This document shows, in pieces, positions 29,994-37,851 of a DNA stretch of 64,000 nt (positions within the stretch are counted from its first letter, which is position 1; each line of letters opens with the position of its first letter). The translations under genes were made by a program, and so were the position numbers. The stretch is from Pseudomonas sputi (GTDB lineage: Bacteria > Pseudomonadota > Gammaproteobacteria > Pseudomonadales > Pseudomonadaceae), in contig NZ_BQHI01000011.1 in the NCBI RefSeq assembly GCF_021603585.1, positions 62,001 to 126,000 of the forward strand, read 5' to 3'. The notes beneath the pieces were generated by a model. The model worked only from the letters and a program-made list of their open reading frames with translations, was not told the origin of the DNA and made no database searches.

Positions 29994-30690
29994 TCAATGG
30001 TTGAAGGATGAGCCGCTGAAACCGTCGGAGCAGTTGTTCGCGATTTTCAGTAGCGCCAGTGCGGCAGAGCCACTGAAGGCCTGGCCGCTGAAAGCGCAGG
30101 TGCCGAAACCGATCTGGGCGGAAACGATCTACGCCGAGTGGGATGCGGTGATGCCCTACGTGGGAATCGTCGAAGCGGACAGTGAGTTTCTGGATTGGGT
30201 GGCGACCACGGAGTCTCGCGACTGGGGTTGGTTGGCCGTATCTTCGGCGGGGCTTGAAGCGGTGGTCGAGCACTTCCGCAGTTTGACCCAGGTGCTGATG
30301 CCTGACGGGAAAGCGGTGTTTTTCCGATTTTGGGATGGGCGGTATTGGTTGCCGATCCTTGAGTGGCCCGAGGTGGATGCCGGGCGATTACTGCCGGTCC
30401 TCTCGCGAGGATTGATCAACGGTCAGGCCGTCGAGATCGGGGGCAGGGCGCGGGTCTCGGGTCGGGAGTTTCCTTGGTGGTCGGTGCCGGAAAAGCTGCT
30501 GGCGCAATTCGGCGATGATGCCCGGATCAACAACGCCTTGCAGTGGTTGAGCGAGGAGCAGCCGGCGTTGTTCGAAGCGTTCCCCGCCGATGTCTTGCGC
30601 TGCAAGGTTGTCAGATTCTTTGCGGCTTCAGCGTCGGACGAATCGTCGGCTTCGGCATTGCTGGACTGCTTACGGGACGAATCAGAGTGA
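29983..30690 (+). CDS. DUF4123 adaptor/chaperone of a VgrG
   Basis: A 235-residue protein with the DUF4123 pattern: AETIYAEWDAVMPYVGIVEA, RDWGWLAVSSAG, AVVEHFRSLTQVLMPDGKAVFF and RFWDGRYWLPIL. These proteins load T6SS effectors onto their cognate VgrG. The start is the GTG at 29983, with AAGGA 8 bp before it; it overlaps the vgrG stop by 11 bp, so the two are translationally coupled. An effector gene would be expected next, but only a short frame and a structured region follow. Longer upstream starts would run inside vgrG without a ribosome binding site. Confidence 0.85.
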   Translation: MRPDQWLKDEPLKPSEQLFAIFSSASAAEPLKAWPLKAQVPKPIWAETIYAEWDAVMPYVGIVEADSEFLDWVATTESRDWGWLAVSSAGLEAVVEHFRSLTQVLMPDGKAVFFRFWDGRYWLPILEWPEVDAGRLLPVLSRGLINGQAVEIGGRARVSGREFPWWSVPEKLLAQFGDDARINNALQWLSEEQPALFEAFPADVLRCKVVRFFAASASDESSASALLDCLRDESE

Positions 30691-30878
30691 AATTTCCGGG
30701 CAAAGGCTTCGGACGTTTCCTGCGAGTTGCGGCGGTTTGCGTGAACTGGTGGGCGCGGTGGTGCGGGGATAGTCTTTGGCTGTCTCCGCAAGTGTGGAGA
30801 CAGGGCGTAGGAGCCCTGATTTCAGAGCAGTGCATAAGCGTCGTTGCCCGATTTGCGGCAGTCTTCGCTCGACCGTAA
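30687..30878 (+). CDS. Short open frame of unknown status after the DUF4123 gene
   Basis: A 63-residue frame starting GTG in the overlap with the DUF4123 stop (GTGA), reading MKFPGKGFGRFLRVAAVCVN and ending FAAVFARP. It is rich in Trp, Arg and aromatic residues with some hydrophobic stretches. No family is recognised. Its second half runs into a strongly hairpin-forming region (30780-30818), so it may be a degenerate effector remnant or not coding at all. The overlap with the adaptor gene is the only argument for translation. Confidence 0.3.
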   Translation: MKFPGKGFGRFLRVAAVCVNWWARWCGDSLWLSPQVWRQGVGALISEQCISVVARFAAVFARP

Positions 30879-30981
30879 GATCTTTTGCGGCGGTTATGCG
30901 CGGGCACGCTTCGGCGTGGCTGAGTGCTCTGGTCTCAGTCCTCCTACCCCGCGCATGGCTGCCACCCAATCCGTAGGAGGA
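30780..30981 (+). promoter_or_regulatory. Multi-hairpin leader region upstream of a small protein gene
   Basis: At least five stems are visible in 200 nt: CTGTCTCC/GGAGACAG (30780-30803); CAGGGC/GCCCTG (30801-30818) with loop GTAGGA; CACGC-TTCG-GCGTG with a UUCG tetraloop (30905-30918); CTGAG/CTCAG (30920-30938); and TCCTCCTAC/GTAGGAGGA (30939-30981). The last stem buries the GGAGG ribosome binding site of the nine-codon leader peptide at 30986. The first and second stems share three bases and so exclude each other. Whether this is a riboregulator, a repeat element or an RNA gene is unknown. The plus-strand direction is inferred from the gene it precedes. Confidence 0.5.
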
Positions 30982-30985
30982 AACG

Positions 30986-31015
30986 GTGGACGTTCACTTC
31001 ACTACCAGAGGTTAA
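30986..31015 (+). CDS. Nine-residue leader peptide upstream of the small protein gene
   Basis: GTG-initiated frame encoding MDVHFTTRG and a TAA stop. GGAGG at 30976-30980 is 5 bp upstream, an excellent ribosome binding site that the preceding hairpin would hide. The stop codon ends 3 bp before the ATG at 31019, and the AGAGG ribosome binding site of that gene lies within its last codons. This geometry suggests translational coupling, but there is no evidence of expression. Confidence 0.45.
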   Translation: MDVHFTTRG

Positions 31016-31018
31016 AAA

Positions 31019-31339
31019 ATGAGCAAGCTTCATCCCGATCCACCCTACGAGCCCTTCATCCCCCACCCCGACAACCGCCTCATGGCGCTGACCAGCAACT
31101 GCAACGACATGCCCACCCTGTTCATCGACACCCACGCCCCGCTCGACATCCTGATGGACGCCGCCAACTACCGCATCCGCGCCGTGATCCAGGTCCTGGA
31201 AAACATGTGCATGCGCGGCTCGGTCGAGTGCGACTCGGTCATCCTCAGCGACTTCGCCCAGCTCTGTGTGATTCCATTGCGTGATGGCTGTGATGTGTTG
31301 GATGTGATTGGCAAGCGCCTACACGCCATACCGTCCTGA
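31019..31339 (+). CDS. Small protein, DUF3077/DUF6124-like
   Basis: A 106-residue protein of no established function. The stretch LFIDTHAPLDILMDAANYRI, then RAVIQVLENM and GCDVLDVIGKRLHAIP, resembles small pseudomonad proteins annotated DUF3077 or DUF6124, but the match is from memory and tentative. No signal peptide or membrane segment is seen. AGAGG precedes the ATG by 7 bp. The gene follows the hairpin leader and leader peptide and is followed by a long GATCGTTCCCACG composite repeat. Confidence 0.65.
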   Translation: MSKLHPDPPYEPFIPHPDNRLMALTSNCNDMPTLFIDTHAPLDILMDAANYRIRAVIQVLENMCMRGSVECDSVILSDFAQLCVIPLRDGCDVLDVIGKRLHAIPS

Positions 31340-31342
31340 CTC

Positions 31343-31492
31343 GATCGTTCCCACGTCGAGGCGTCAAACCGTCTACGTGGGAATGCCTCCAGGGATGCAC
31401 CGCGTTCCAGGCGTCCACCGCAATTGTGGCTGATACCCCATGCGACGCGGAGCGTCACGGGCTGCATTCCCACGCGGAGCGTGGGAACGATC
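31343..31492. repeat. Composite inverted repeat of the GATCGTTCCCACG family
   Basis: A 150-bp element bounded by GATCGTTCCCACG (31343-31355) and GCGTGGGAACGATC (31479-31492). Internal sub-repeats include ACGTGGGAATGC and ATTCCCACGCGGAGCGTGGGAA, which forms a tight hairpin at the right end. It appears to be two or more units with an insertion or decay between them. It separates the small protein gene from rlmJ. Confidence 0.75.
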
Positions 31493-31579
31493 ATTAGTGC
31501 AGCGGCACGCCACTCAGCTGCGAGCCCCTGACTTGCCGCCCGGTAAAAGGTAAACTTCACGGCCCTCGCAGGAGCAGCC

Positions 31580-32419
31580 ATGAATTATCGTCACGCCTTC
31601 CATGCCGGCAATCACGCCGATGTGTTCAAACACCTGACCTTGACCCGCCTCATCGCCCTGATGTCGCGCAAGGAGCAGCCGTTTGCCTATCTCGACAGCC
31701 ACGCTGGCATCGGTCTGTATGACCTGCAGGGCGATCAGGCCAATCGTACCGGCGAGTACCTGGAAGGCATCGCGCGGTTGTGGGATCAGCCGGATCTGCC
31801 GGCGCTGACCGCCGACTACATGAGGGTGCTGCACGAGATGAACCCGGATGGCCAGTTGCGTTATTACCCGGGTTCGCCGGAGCTGGCGCGGCGTCTGACC
31901 CGTTCCCAGGATCGTGTGTTGCTCAACGAGAAGCACCCGGAAGACGGCGTGCTGCTCAAGGACAACATGAAGGGTGACCGCCGTGTGGCCGTGCATCTGG
32001 GCGAGGGCTGGCATGTAGCGCGGGCGCTGCTGCCGGTGGCCGAGAAGCGTGCAGTGATGTTGATCGATCCGCCGTTCGAGAAACTCGACGAGATGCAGCG
32101 TTGTGCGGCGTCGCTGAAAGAGGCGATCTCGCGGATGCGCCAGACCGTCGCGGCGATCTGGTATCCGGTGAAGGATCAGCGCGCGCTGCGTCGTTTCTAT
32201 CAGGATCTGGCCGGCACCGGTGCGCCGAAACTGCTGCGGGTCGAACTGCTGGTGCATCCGCTGGACACGCCGAACAGCCTGAACGGTTCTGGCCTGGCGA
32301 TTGCCAATCCGCCGTGGGGGCTGGAGGAAGAATTGCGTGAGTTGCTGCCGTGGCTGTCCAGGAAACTGGGGCAGACCCAGGGTGGGTGGCAGATGGACTG
32401 GTTGATCGCCGAGAGCTGA
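31580..32419 (+). CDS. rlmJ: 23S rRNA A2030 N6-methyltransferase RlmJ
   Basis: A 279-residue SAM-dependent methyltransferase. It begins MNYRHAFHAGNHADVFKHLT, the diagnostic RlmJ N-terminus, with DSHAGIGLYDL as the SAM-binding motif and MLIDPPFEK (DPPF, catalytic loop for N6-adenine methylation). It modifies A2030 of 23S rRNA. The ATG at 31580 has GGAG upstream. It ends just before a perfect repeat-type terminator. Confidence 0.95.
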   Translation: MNYRHAFHAGNHADVFKHLTLTRLIALMSRKEQPFAYLDSHAGIGLYDLQGDQANRTGEYLEGIARLWDQPDLPALTADYMRVLHEMNPDGQLRYYPGSPELARRLTRSQDRVLLNEKHPEDGVLLKDNMKGDRRVAVHLGEGWHVARALLPVAEKRAVMLIDPPFEKLDEMQRCAASLKEAISRMRQTVAAIWYPVKDQRALRRFYQDLAGTGAPKLLRVELLVHPLDTPNSLNGSGLAIANPPWGLEEELRELLPWLSRKLGQTQGGWQMDWLIAES

Positions 32420-32429
32420 TCAACCGTCA

Positions 32430-32458
32430 ATCGCTCCCGCACATAGCGCGGGAGCGAT
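32430..32458. terminator. Terminator hairpin between rlmJ and msrA
   Basis: ATCGCTCCCGC (32430-32440) and GCGGGAGCGAT (32448-32458) form a perfect 11-bp stem with a 7-nt loop. It lies between convergent genes. It resembles the GATCGTTCCCACG repeats in layout (ATCGYTCCC arms) but differs in sequence. No U-tract follows. Confidence 0.65.
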
Positions 32459-32468
32459 CAGGGCGGGC

Positions 32469-33134
32469 TTAGTTACCCGCCAGACTCGGTGGCATGCACA
32501 CACCCGTGCCGCCAATCCCGCAGTAGCCTTCCGGATTTTTCGCCAGGTACTGCTGGTGATAGGTCTCGGCGAAGTAAACGGTCGGCGCCTGTTCAATCTC
32601 GGTGCTGATTTCACCCAGGCCCGCCTTCGACAACTCAGCCTGATAGACAGCCTTGCTCTTCAGTGCCGCCTCCAGTTGCTCCGGATGGGTCGCGTAGATC
32701 ACCGAACGGTACTGGGTGCCGATGTCATTGCCCTGACGCATGCCCTGCGTCGGGTTGTGCAATTCCCAGAACATCGCCAGCAGCTCTTCGTAGCTGACCT
32801 TGGCCTTGTCGAACACCACCAGCACCACTTCGGCATGGCCGGTCAGACCCGAGCAGACCTCTTCGTAGGTCGGGTTCGGCGTGAAACCGCCGGCGTAACC
32901 GACCACGGTACTGACTACGCCTTCGCGCTGCCAGAAGCGGCGCTCGGCACCCCAGAAGCAACCCAGGCCGAAGATCGCGAAGTCGACGTCCTGAAAGAAC
33001 GGGCCCAGCAACGGCGTCTCGGTGAAAACAAAGTGTTTTTCAGGCAGGGCCATCGGGGTTTCGCGGCCAGGCAGAGCTTGTTCTTTAGTCGGTAGCACGT
33101 TTTTGTTCACCAGAATTTCCGAGCGCAGAACCAT
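32469..33134 (-). CDS. msrA: Peptide methionine (S)-S-oxide reductase MsrA
   Basis: A 221-residue MsrA with the catalytic [11 protein letters not shown] motif (Cys59), [24 protein letters not shown] read in parts, and [13 protein letters not shown]. Additional resolving cysteines are at the C-terminus ([14 protein letters not shown]). It reduces methionine sulfoxide in oxidised proteins. The N-terminal extension [15 protein letters not shown] is typical of the pseudomonad protein, supporting ATG 33132-33134. It is convergent with rlmJ. Confidence 0.96.
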   Translation of the reverse strand: MVLRSEILVNKNVLPTKEQALPGRETPMALPEKHFVFTETPLLGPFFQDVDFAIFGLGCFWGAERRFWQREGVVSTVVGYAGGFTPNPTYEEVCSGLTGHAEVVLVVFDKAKVSYEELLAMFWELHNPTQGMRQGNDIGTQYRSVIYATHPEQLEAALKSKAVYQAELSKAGLGEISTEIEQAPTVYFAETYHQQYLAKNPEGYCGIGGTGVCMPPSLAGN

Positions 33135-33239
33135 GATCGTTCCTCTCAGTCAGGATGGGATGTCTATAAGCAGACCCACAGTGTGCCCAATGATGCCCGG
33201 TTAATCACCAGGCAAAATGTGCGGATAGTGTCCTGTGGG

Positions 33240-35936
33240 TTACAGAGAGAGCGGACCACGCGGGTAGCGCTTGAGCGCCTGGATCAGCTCGCCGCCCGGA
33301 ATCGGCCGGTCGAACAGGTAGCCCTGGCCGACGTCGCAGCGGTGGCGACGCAGGAACGCCAGCTGCTCGGCGGTCTCGATGCCTTCGGCCACGACCTTGA
33401 GTTTCAGGTTGTGGGCCATGGCGATCACGGCGGAAGTGATTTCCATGTCGTCCTGGTTGTCCGGAATTTCATGGATGAAGCTGCGATCGATCTTGATGAT
33501 GTCGATCGGGAATTTCTTCAGGTAGCTGAGCGACGAGTAACCGGTGCCGAAGTCGTCCATGGCCAGGGTCAGGCCCAGGCGCTTGAGCTGGTCGAGCTGC
33601 AAGTGGGTGTCTTCGGTGGCTTCCAGCAGCAGGCCCTCGGTCAGCTCCAGCTCCAGCAAATTGGCCGGCAGTGCTTCTTCCTTGAGGATGTTGGCGATGG
33701 AGGCCACCAGATCCGGGTCGGAGAACTGCTTGGGCGACAGGTTGATCGCCACTTGCAGATTGCCCATGCCAGCGGCGGTCAGCGCCTTGCTCATGCGGCA
33801 GGCCTGGCGGGCGATCCACTTGCCGATCGGTATGATCAGTCCGGTTTCCTCGGCGACGCTGATGAACTGGTCCGGGCGGATCATGCCGCGCTCCGGGTGG
33901 TTCCAGCGCAGCAGCGCTTCCATGCCCAGCAACCGACCGCTGCGCAGGCACAGCTTCGGCTGGTAGAACACGTCCAGCTCGTTCTGGGTCAGGGCTCGGC
34001 GCAGGTTGTTCTCGACGAACAGTTTGTAGCTGGCTTCGGCGTTCAGCGCTTCGGTGAACACCTGCACCTGATGTTTGCCGTTGGCCTTGGCCTTGTGCAG
34101 GGCCAGGCCGGCGTTGCGCATCAAGGTCTGCGGGTCGCGACCGTGCAGCGGTGCGCAGGCCAGGCCCACGGAGCCGGTGACGCTGATCAGCTGGTTGTCG
34201 ACGAACATCGGTTTATCCAGCGTCGCCAGCAATTGGTTGGCGATCTGCTGCCCGGTGGCAAGGTCAGTGTCGTCGAGCAACACGGCGAATTCGTTACTGG
34301 CGAACCGTGCCAGGCTGCCGCTCGGGCTCAGGCTGTTGCGCAGGCGCCGGGCCAGGCTGATCAACAGTTTGTCGCCGGTCTGGTGGCCGAGACTGTCGTT
34401 GATTCGCTTGAAGTTGTCGATGTCCACCAGCAGCAGGCTGATCGGGGTATCGCTATCCCGGGCGAAGCGTTCATCCAGATTGCGGATAAATGCAGGCCGG
34501 TTACCGAGGTTGGTCAGGTTGTCGGTGTAGGCCAGGCGCTCGATGCGCTGCTGCGCCAGTTTGGTCTGGGTGATGTCTTCGTAGATGCCGATGTAGTGCG
34601 TCAGCTCACGGTTGTCACCGTAGACCTTGGAGATCGACAGCTGGCCCCAGTAGGGTTCGAGGTTCTTGCGGCGGCTCTTGAACTCGCCCTGCCAGCTGTT
34701 GCTCTTGGCCAGCGCCGAGGGTGCGTCGAACAGCAGCTCGCTTAAGTTTTCCAGGGCTGGCAGCTCCGACAGGCGCTGGCCGTGGACTTCCTCGGTGGTG
34801 TACTGGGTGATCGCCGTGAAGCTCGGATTGACGTATTCGACCACGCCGTCGCAATTGACCAGCAAAAAGGCGTTGGCACTTTGCTCGACCGCGCGCTGGA
34901 ACAGGTGCAGCGCGCTGGTGGCGGTGCGGCGGTTGTGATTGTTGATGACCTGGGCGAACTGGTCGGCGAGTTCACCGGCAAAGGCGATTTCGTCGGACTG
35001 CCAGGCGCGGGTGACGCCGGTCTGCTCCAGGCACAACACGCCCACCACCTGGCCGTCGACGCGGATGCTGGCGTCGAGCATGGCATTGACGTCGCGCGGG
35101 CGCAGGGCTTCGGCCATTTCCCGGGTGCGCGGGTCGCGCATTGCGTTGTGCGCGTCGATGGCGCGACTGCCGTGCAGGGCGTCCATGTAATCGGGGAAGC
35201 CGCTGACGTCGATCACCTCCGGCAGGATGTATTCCTGGGTGGCGCGGTGGTAGGCCGAGATCGGTATCAGCTTCTGGCCTTCGAGGTTCCACAGGCTGGC
35301 GCAGTCGATTTCGTAGATATCGCAGGCGCAGCGGGTAATCAACTCGGCAGCTTCCTGCAGGGAGTTCTGGCTACTGTAGCGCTGGCGGGCCAGCAACAGG
35401 ATCAGATCCTGCTGGGCGCGCACCCGCTCCAGATGTTGCAGCTGTTCCTGCTGGGCGCGCTGATTGAGCTCAAGGGCAATTTGCAGGCGCGAATTCTGCG
35501 TTTCCAGGTCGACGGACGGCAGCGGTTGTGCTTCCTCGAATACATTGTCGACCACCATCAGGTAACCGCGCAGCAAGTGGCGGTTGTGCTGTTTGTAGGC
35601 TTCCCCGAGTTCAAGAATGCTCAGCGCACCAGCGGTGGTATGCAGGGTGTAGCGCACCAGATAGTGCGGGCTTTCGCCAAGTTGCTGCTGGATCGCGTCA
35701 TGCAACTGATAGCGTGCTTCGGGCTCCATCAGGCTGGCATAGGGTGAACCGACCAGGGCGCAGAGTTCGACGGCAGGCTGGCCGAACTGGCGTTCGCAGT
35801 TGGGGTCGAGAAACAGCATCGCCCAGCTGGCTTCATTCAAGCGCTCGAAACGCAGCATGCCGAGCCGCGAGGGCACAGGCAACTGCGTCACTACCTCGGC
35901 CACCATACGGCTGGCGGCATCGGGTTGGCTCTTCAT
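33240..35936 (-). CDS. dipA: c-di-GMP phosphodiesterase DipA (PAS-GAF-PAS-GGDEF-EAL)
   Basis: An 898-residue cytoplasmic protein. Order of domains: N-terminal PAS-like (about 20-130), GAF (about 190-340), PAS (about 345-465), GGDEF (about 470-630) and EAL (about 640-890). The GGDEF site reads ASNEF, which cannot make c-di-GMP. The EAL site is intact (MEALLRWNHPERG, DDFGTGYSSLSYLKKFPID), so the protein should hydrolyse c-di-GMP. P. aeruginosa DipA, needed for biofilm dispersal, has the same length, domain order and degenerate motif as I recall. The start 35936 is taken over an ATG at 36050 because it fits the family N-terminus. Confidence 0.92.
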   Translation of the reverse strand: MKSQPDAASRMVAEVVTQLPVPSRLGMLRFERLNEASWAMLFLDPNCERQFGQPAVELCALVGSPYASLMEPEARYQLHDAIQQQLGESPHYLVRYTLHTTAGALSILELGEAYKQHNRHLLRGYLMVVDNVFEEAQPLPSVDLETQNSRLQIALELNQRAQQEQLQHLERVRAQQDLILLLARQRYSSQNSLQEAAELITRCACDIYEIDCASLWNLEGQKLIPISAYHRATQEYILPEVIDVSGFPDYMDALHGSRAIDAHNAMRDPRTREMAEALRPRDVNAMLDASIRVDGQVVGVLCLEQTGVTRAWQSDEIAFAGELADQFAQVINNHNRRTATSALHLFQRAVEQSANAFLLVNCDGVVEYVNPSFTAITQYTTEEVHGQRLSELPALENLSELLFDAPSALAKSNSWQGEFKSRRKNLEPYWGQLSISKVYGDNRELTHYIGIYEDITQTKLAQQRIERLAYTDNLTNLGNRPAFIRNLDERFARDSDTPISLLLVDIDNFKRINDSLGHQTGDKLLISLARRLRNSLSPSGSLARFASNEFAVLLDDTDLATGQQIANQLLATLDKPMFVDNQLISVTGSVGLACAPLHGRDPQTLMRNAGLALHKAKANGKHQVQVFTEALNAEASYKLFVENNLRRALTQNELDVFYQPKLCLRSGRLLGMEALLRWNHPERGMIRPDQFISVAEETGLIIPIGKWIARQACRMSKALTAAGMGNLQVAINLSPKQFSDPDLVASIANILKEEALPANLLELELTEGLLLEATEDTHLQLDQLKRLGLTLAMDDFGTGYSSLSYLKKFPIDIIKIDRSFIHEIPDNQDDMEITSAVIAMAHNLKLKVVAEGIETAEQLAFLRRHRCDVGQGYLFDRPIPGGELIQALKRYPRGPLSL

Positions 35937-36174
35937 GAAGGGAACTCGCTTGGAAATTTGCTGAACGCGCCGGGCTCTCGCCCTCTTTACTGTTGCCTGC
36001 GGCAAGGTTGCATCATTGCGGCACCGACTGACAAGAGACATGAAGGCCAAGTGCTATAAGAATATGTCGGCTGCAATGAACATTTCTCCAGCGGTTGCCG
36101 GAAAGTAATGCCGTTCAGTGCGCAGAGTGCCGTTCCAGAGCCCTCCGACATCCGGAACGGTCGTGCCGCTGGAT

Positions 36175-37572
36175 TCATCGCAACGCAATGTCGATGGATT
36201 GCAGGTGCCTGCCATCCCGATCGTGATAGTTGACCCGGATCCGCCCGGTCTCGACCACCATGTGCGCGAAGTTGTCCTGGCTGACGACCTGGCTGGTCAG
36301 TTCGTGCCGGTATTCGCCTGCCGCGGTCTGCGCCAGTGGCTGATCGAGCGTGAAGGTCGAGAGGGTGGCATAGGGCAACAGTTTGCTGTTGCTCAGTGGC
36401 GAGGACACGACGGTGTGCACCTCGAAGTCCGGGTCTTCGCTGTGGGTCAGGCGACTGGTCAGTGAGCCATGCACATCGCCGGAAATGAACACGACATTCC
36501 TGAGCCGATGCTGGCGGATGGTTTCCAGCAGGCGCAGGCGCTGTTCGGGGAAGCCCGCCCACGCATCATCGCCGTTCATTTTGCGGTCGGGATAGAACAT
36601 GACGCTGGTGACCGCAAACTTGACCCGCGCCGGGCTATTGACCAGCCACTTGCACAGAGCCTGTTCCTGTTCTTCATCGAGGATGCGGCGGTTCTCGGTC
36701 GACAAGTTGCGGCGAGTTCGACTGTCCGTTACAAACCATTCGATATCGCCGTCGCTGAATGGATACCAATAGTGCTTGAGCGAAGTGCGGTCGATTGTGC
36801 CGTTAGTTGTTGTCGAGCAGATTGGGCTGTGACTCGCTTGATAAATATCGTAAGCCGCCATTGCATTGCGATAGAGGGTTTTATCGTGCTCGTTGGCGTT
36901 TGCTGGCCAGTTGTCTTGTATTTCGTGATCGTCCAGGATCATGTAGGTCGAAGTGCCGGACATCAACCGTCGGATATTAGGCAGGGAAAACGCCGCACGA
37001 TACTTCGCAATGAACTCGTCATAGTCGCGATCCGGGGCGAACAGGTTCAAGTCGTCGGCGTAGATCTGATCGCCACACATCATGATCGCGCGGATTGCCG
37101 GTTGTGCGCCCTCGATCAGTTGGCTGATGGAGGCGAAGATCCGGTCGCCCGGATGAGGGAGCACCGGGATGCCGGCGGTCATGCGCAGGTAACGGCATGA
37201 GCCGAGGATGTAGGCGCGCGGCTGCAAGGGCTGGCTGCTGCGGGTGCGCAGGCGATAGGTTTCCCGTGGCCATTGCAGCGGCAACTCCGCCACGCTGTGG
37301 ATGGTGTGGACGGGACTCATCGGGCTGAACCAGCCGGTCTGGTATTCGTATTCGGTGTCAGCCTCCAGATGATCGAGTACGAGCACTTCCGTCATGTCGC
37401 GGGTTGAATCAAGTTTGACAAACTGACCGGGTTGCCATTGTTTCGAATCCAGTGACCGATAACGAATACCGGCAAATACGGCCGCGTTATGTTGCAGTTC
37501 ACCACGAATAAAAATCCGCGCCTGATTAGTTGTTGTGTGGCCGATGATCGGGCCGACAGTAGGTTTGTGCAT
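36175..37572 (-). CDS. PhoD-like metallophosphatase (alkaline phosphatase D family)
   Basis: A 465-residue metallophosphatase-like protein. Metal-site motifs are GSCRYLR, MMCGDQIYADD, MILDDHEIQDNW and VVFISGDVHGSL, as in PhoD/DUF7800-type phosphatases. An N-terminal fibronectin-like region (residues 1-110) precedes the catalytic core. Unlike classical PhoD there is no Tat signal, so it is probably cytoplasmic. The ATG at 37570-37572 has GGA nine bases upstream; an in-frame ATG at 37584 is possible. Its upstream region is AT-rich and it sits between dipA and aceF, where PAO1 has no gene as I recall, suggesting an insertion. Confidence 0.82.
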   Translation of the reverse strand: MHKPTVGPIIGHTTTNQARIFIRGELQHNAAVFAGIRYRSLDSKQWQPGQFVKLDSTRDMTEVLVLDHLEADTEYEYQTGWFSPMSPVHTIHSVAELPLQWPRETYRLRTRSSQPLQPRAYILGSCRYLRMTAGIPVLPHPGDRIFASISQLIEGAQPAIRAIMMCGDQIYADDLNLFAPDRDYDEFIAKYRAAFSLPNIRRLMSGTSTYMILDDHEIQDNWPANANEHDKTLYRNAMAAYDIYQASHSPICSTTTNGTIDRTSLKHYWYPFSDGDIEWFVTDSRTRRNLSTENRRILDEEQEQALCKWLVNSPARVKFAVTSVMFYPDRKMNGDDAWAGFPEQRLRLLETIRQHRLRNVVFISGDVHGSLTSRLTHSEDPDFEVHTVVSSPLSNSKLLPYATLSTFTLDQPLAQTAAGEYRHELTSQVVSQDNFAHMVVETGRIRVNYHDRDGRHLQSIDIALR

Positions 37573-37751
37573 GTTCGAATCCATTCGAATAAGTATTGGT
37601 TATGAACTAAGTTGCTCGGGTTTATTGGTGCAACTTTTATTCGCCAAGGTTAGTTGCCTGCTGCTGAAAAATATCGATAGGAAATGGACTAAGTTCGTGG
37701 CTTATATCAGCACCCTTTGTGGGAAAAGTTCAGGCGGCCGTTATTTCAGGC

Positions 37752-37779
37752 AAAAAAAAGCCCCGCCAAACTGACGGGG
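37752..37779 (-). terminator. Intrinsic terminator of aceF
   Basis: On the minus strand CCCCG, a 9-nt loop and CGGGG followed by CTTTTTTTT (A run at 37752-37759 on the plus strand). It is about 75 bp beyond the aceF stop. Confidence 0.85.
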
Positions 37780-37818
37780 TTGAGGTACGAGCGTGTGGCG
37801 CTCGAAAACGTGGAACAC

Positions 37819-37848
37819 GTTCGGCCCTCCGTTGCCGGAGGGCCGAAC
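37819..37848. other. Perfect 13-bp hairpin just after aceF
   Basis: GTTCGGCCCTCCG (37819-37831), loop TTGC, and CGGAGGGCCGAAC (37836-37848). It starts 4 bp from the aceF stop codon and precedes the U-tract terminator. It probably blocks 3' exonucleases and protects the aceEF transcript. Only a weak T run follows. Confidence 0.7.
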
Positions 37849-37851
37849 GCT

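Noticed and set aside
30682-30969. A 95-residue minus-strand frame covering the leader region
   Set aside because: It runs antisense to the hairpin leader, lacks a ribosome binding site I can support, and I recall similar frames annotated only as hypothetical. Treated as a shadow of a structured element.
36130-36160. CCGTTCC...GGAACGG stem after the PhoD-like gene
   Set aside because: A 7-bp stem with a 17-nt loop and no T run; too weak to call a terminator.
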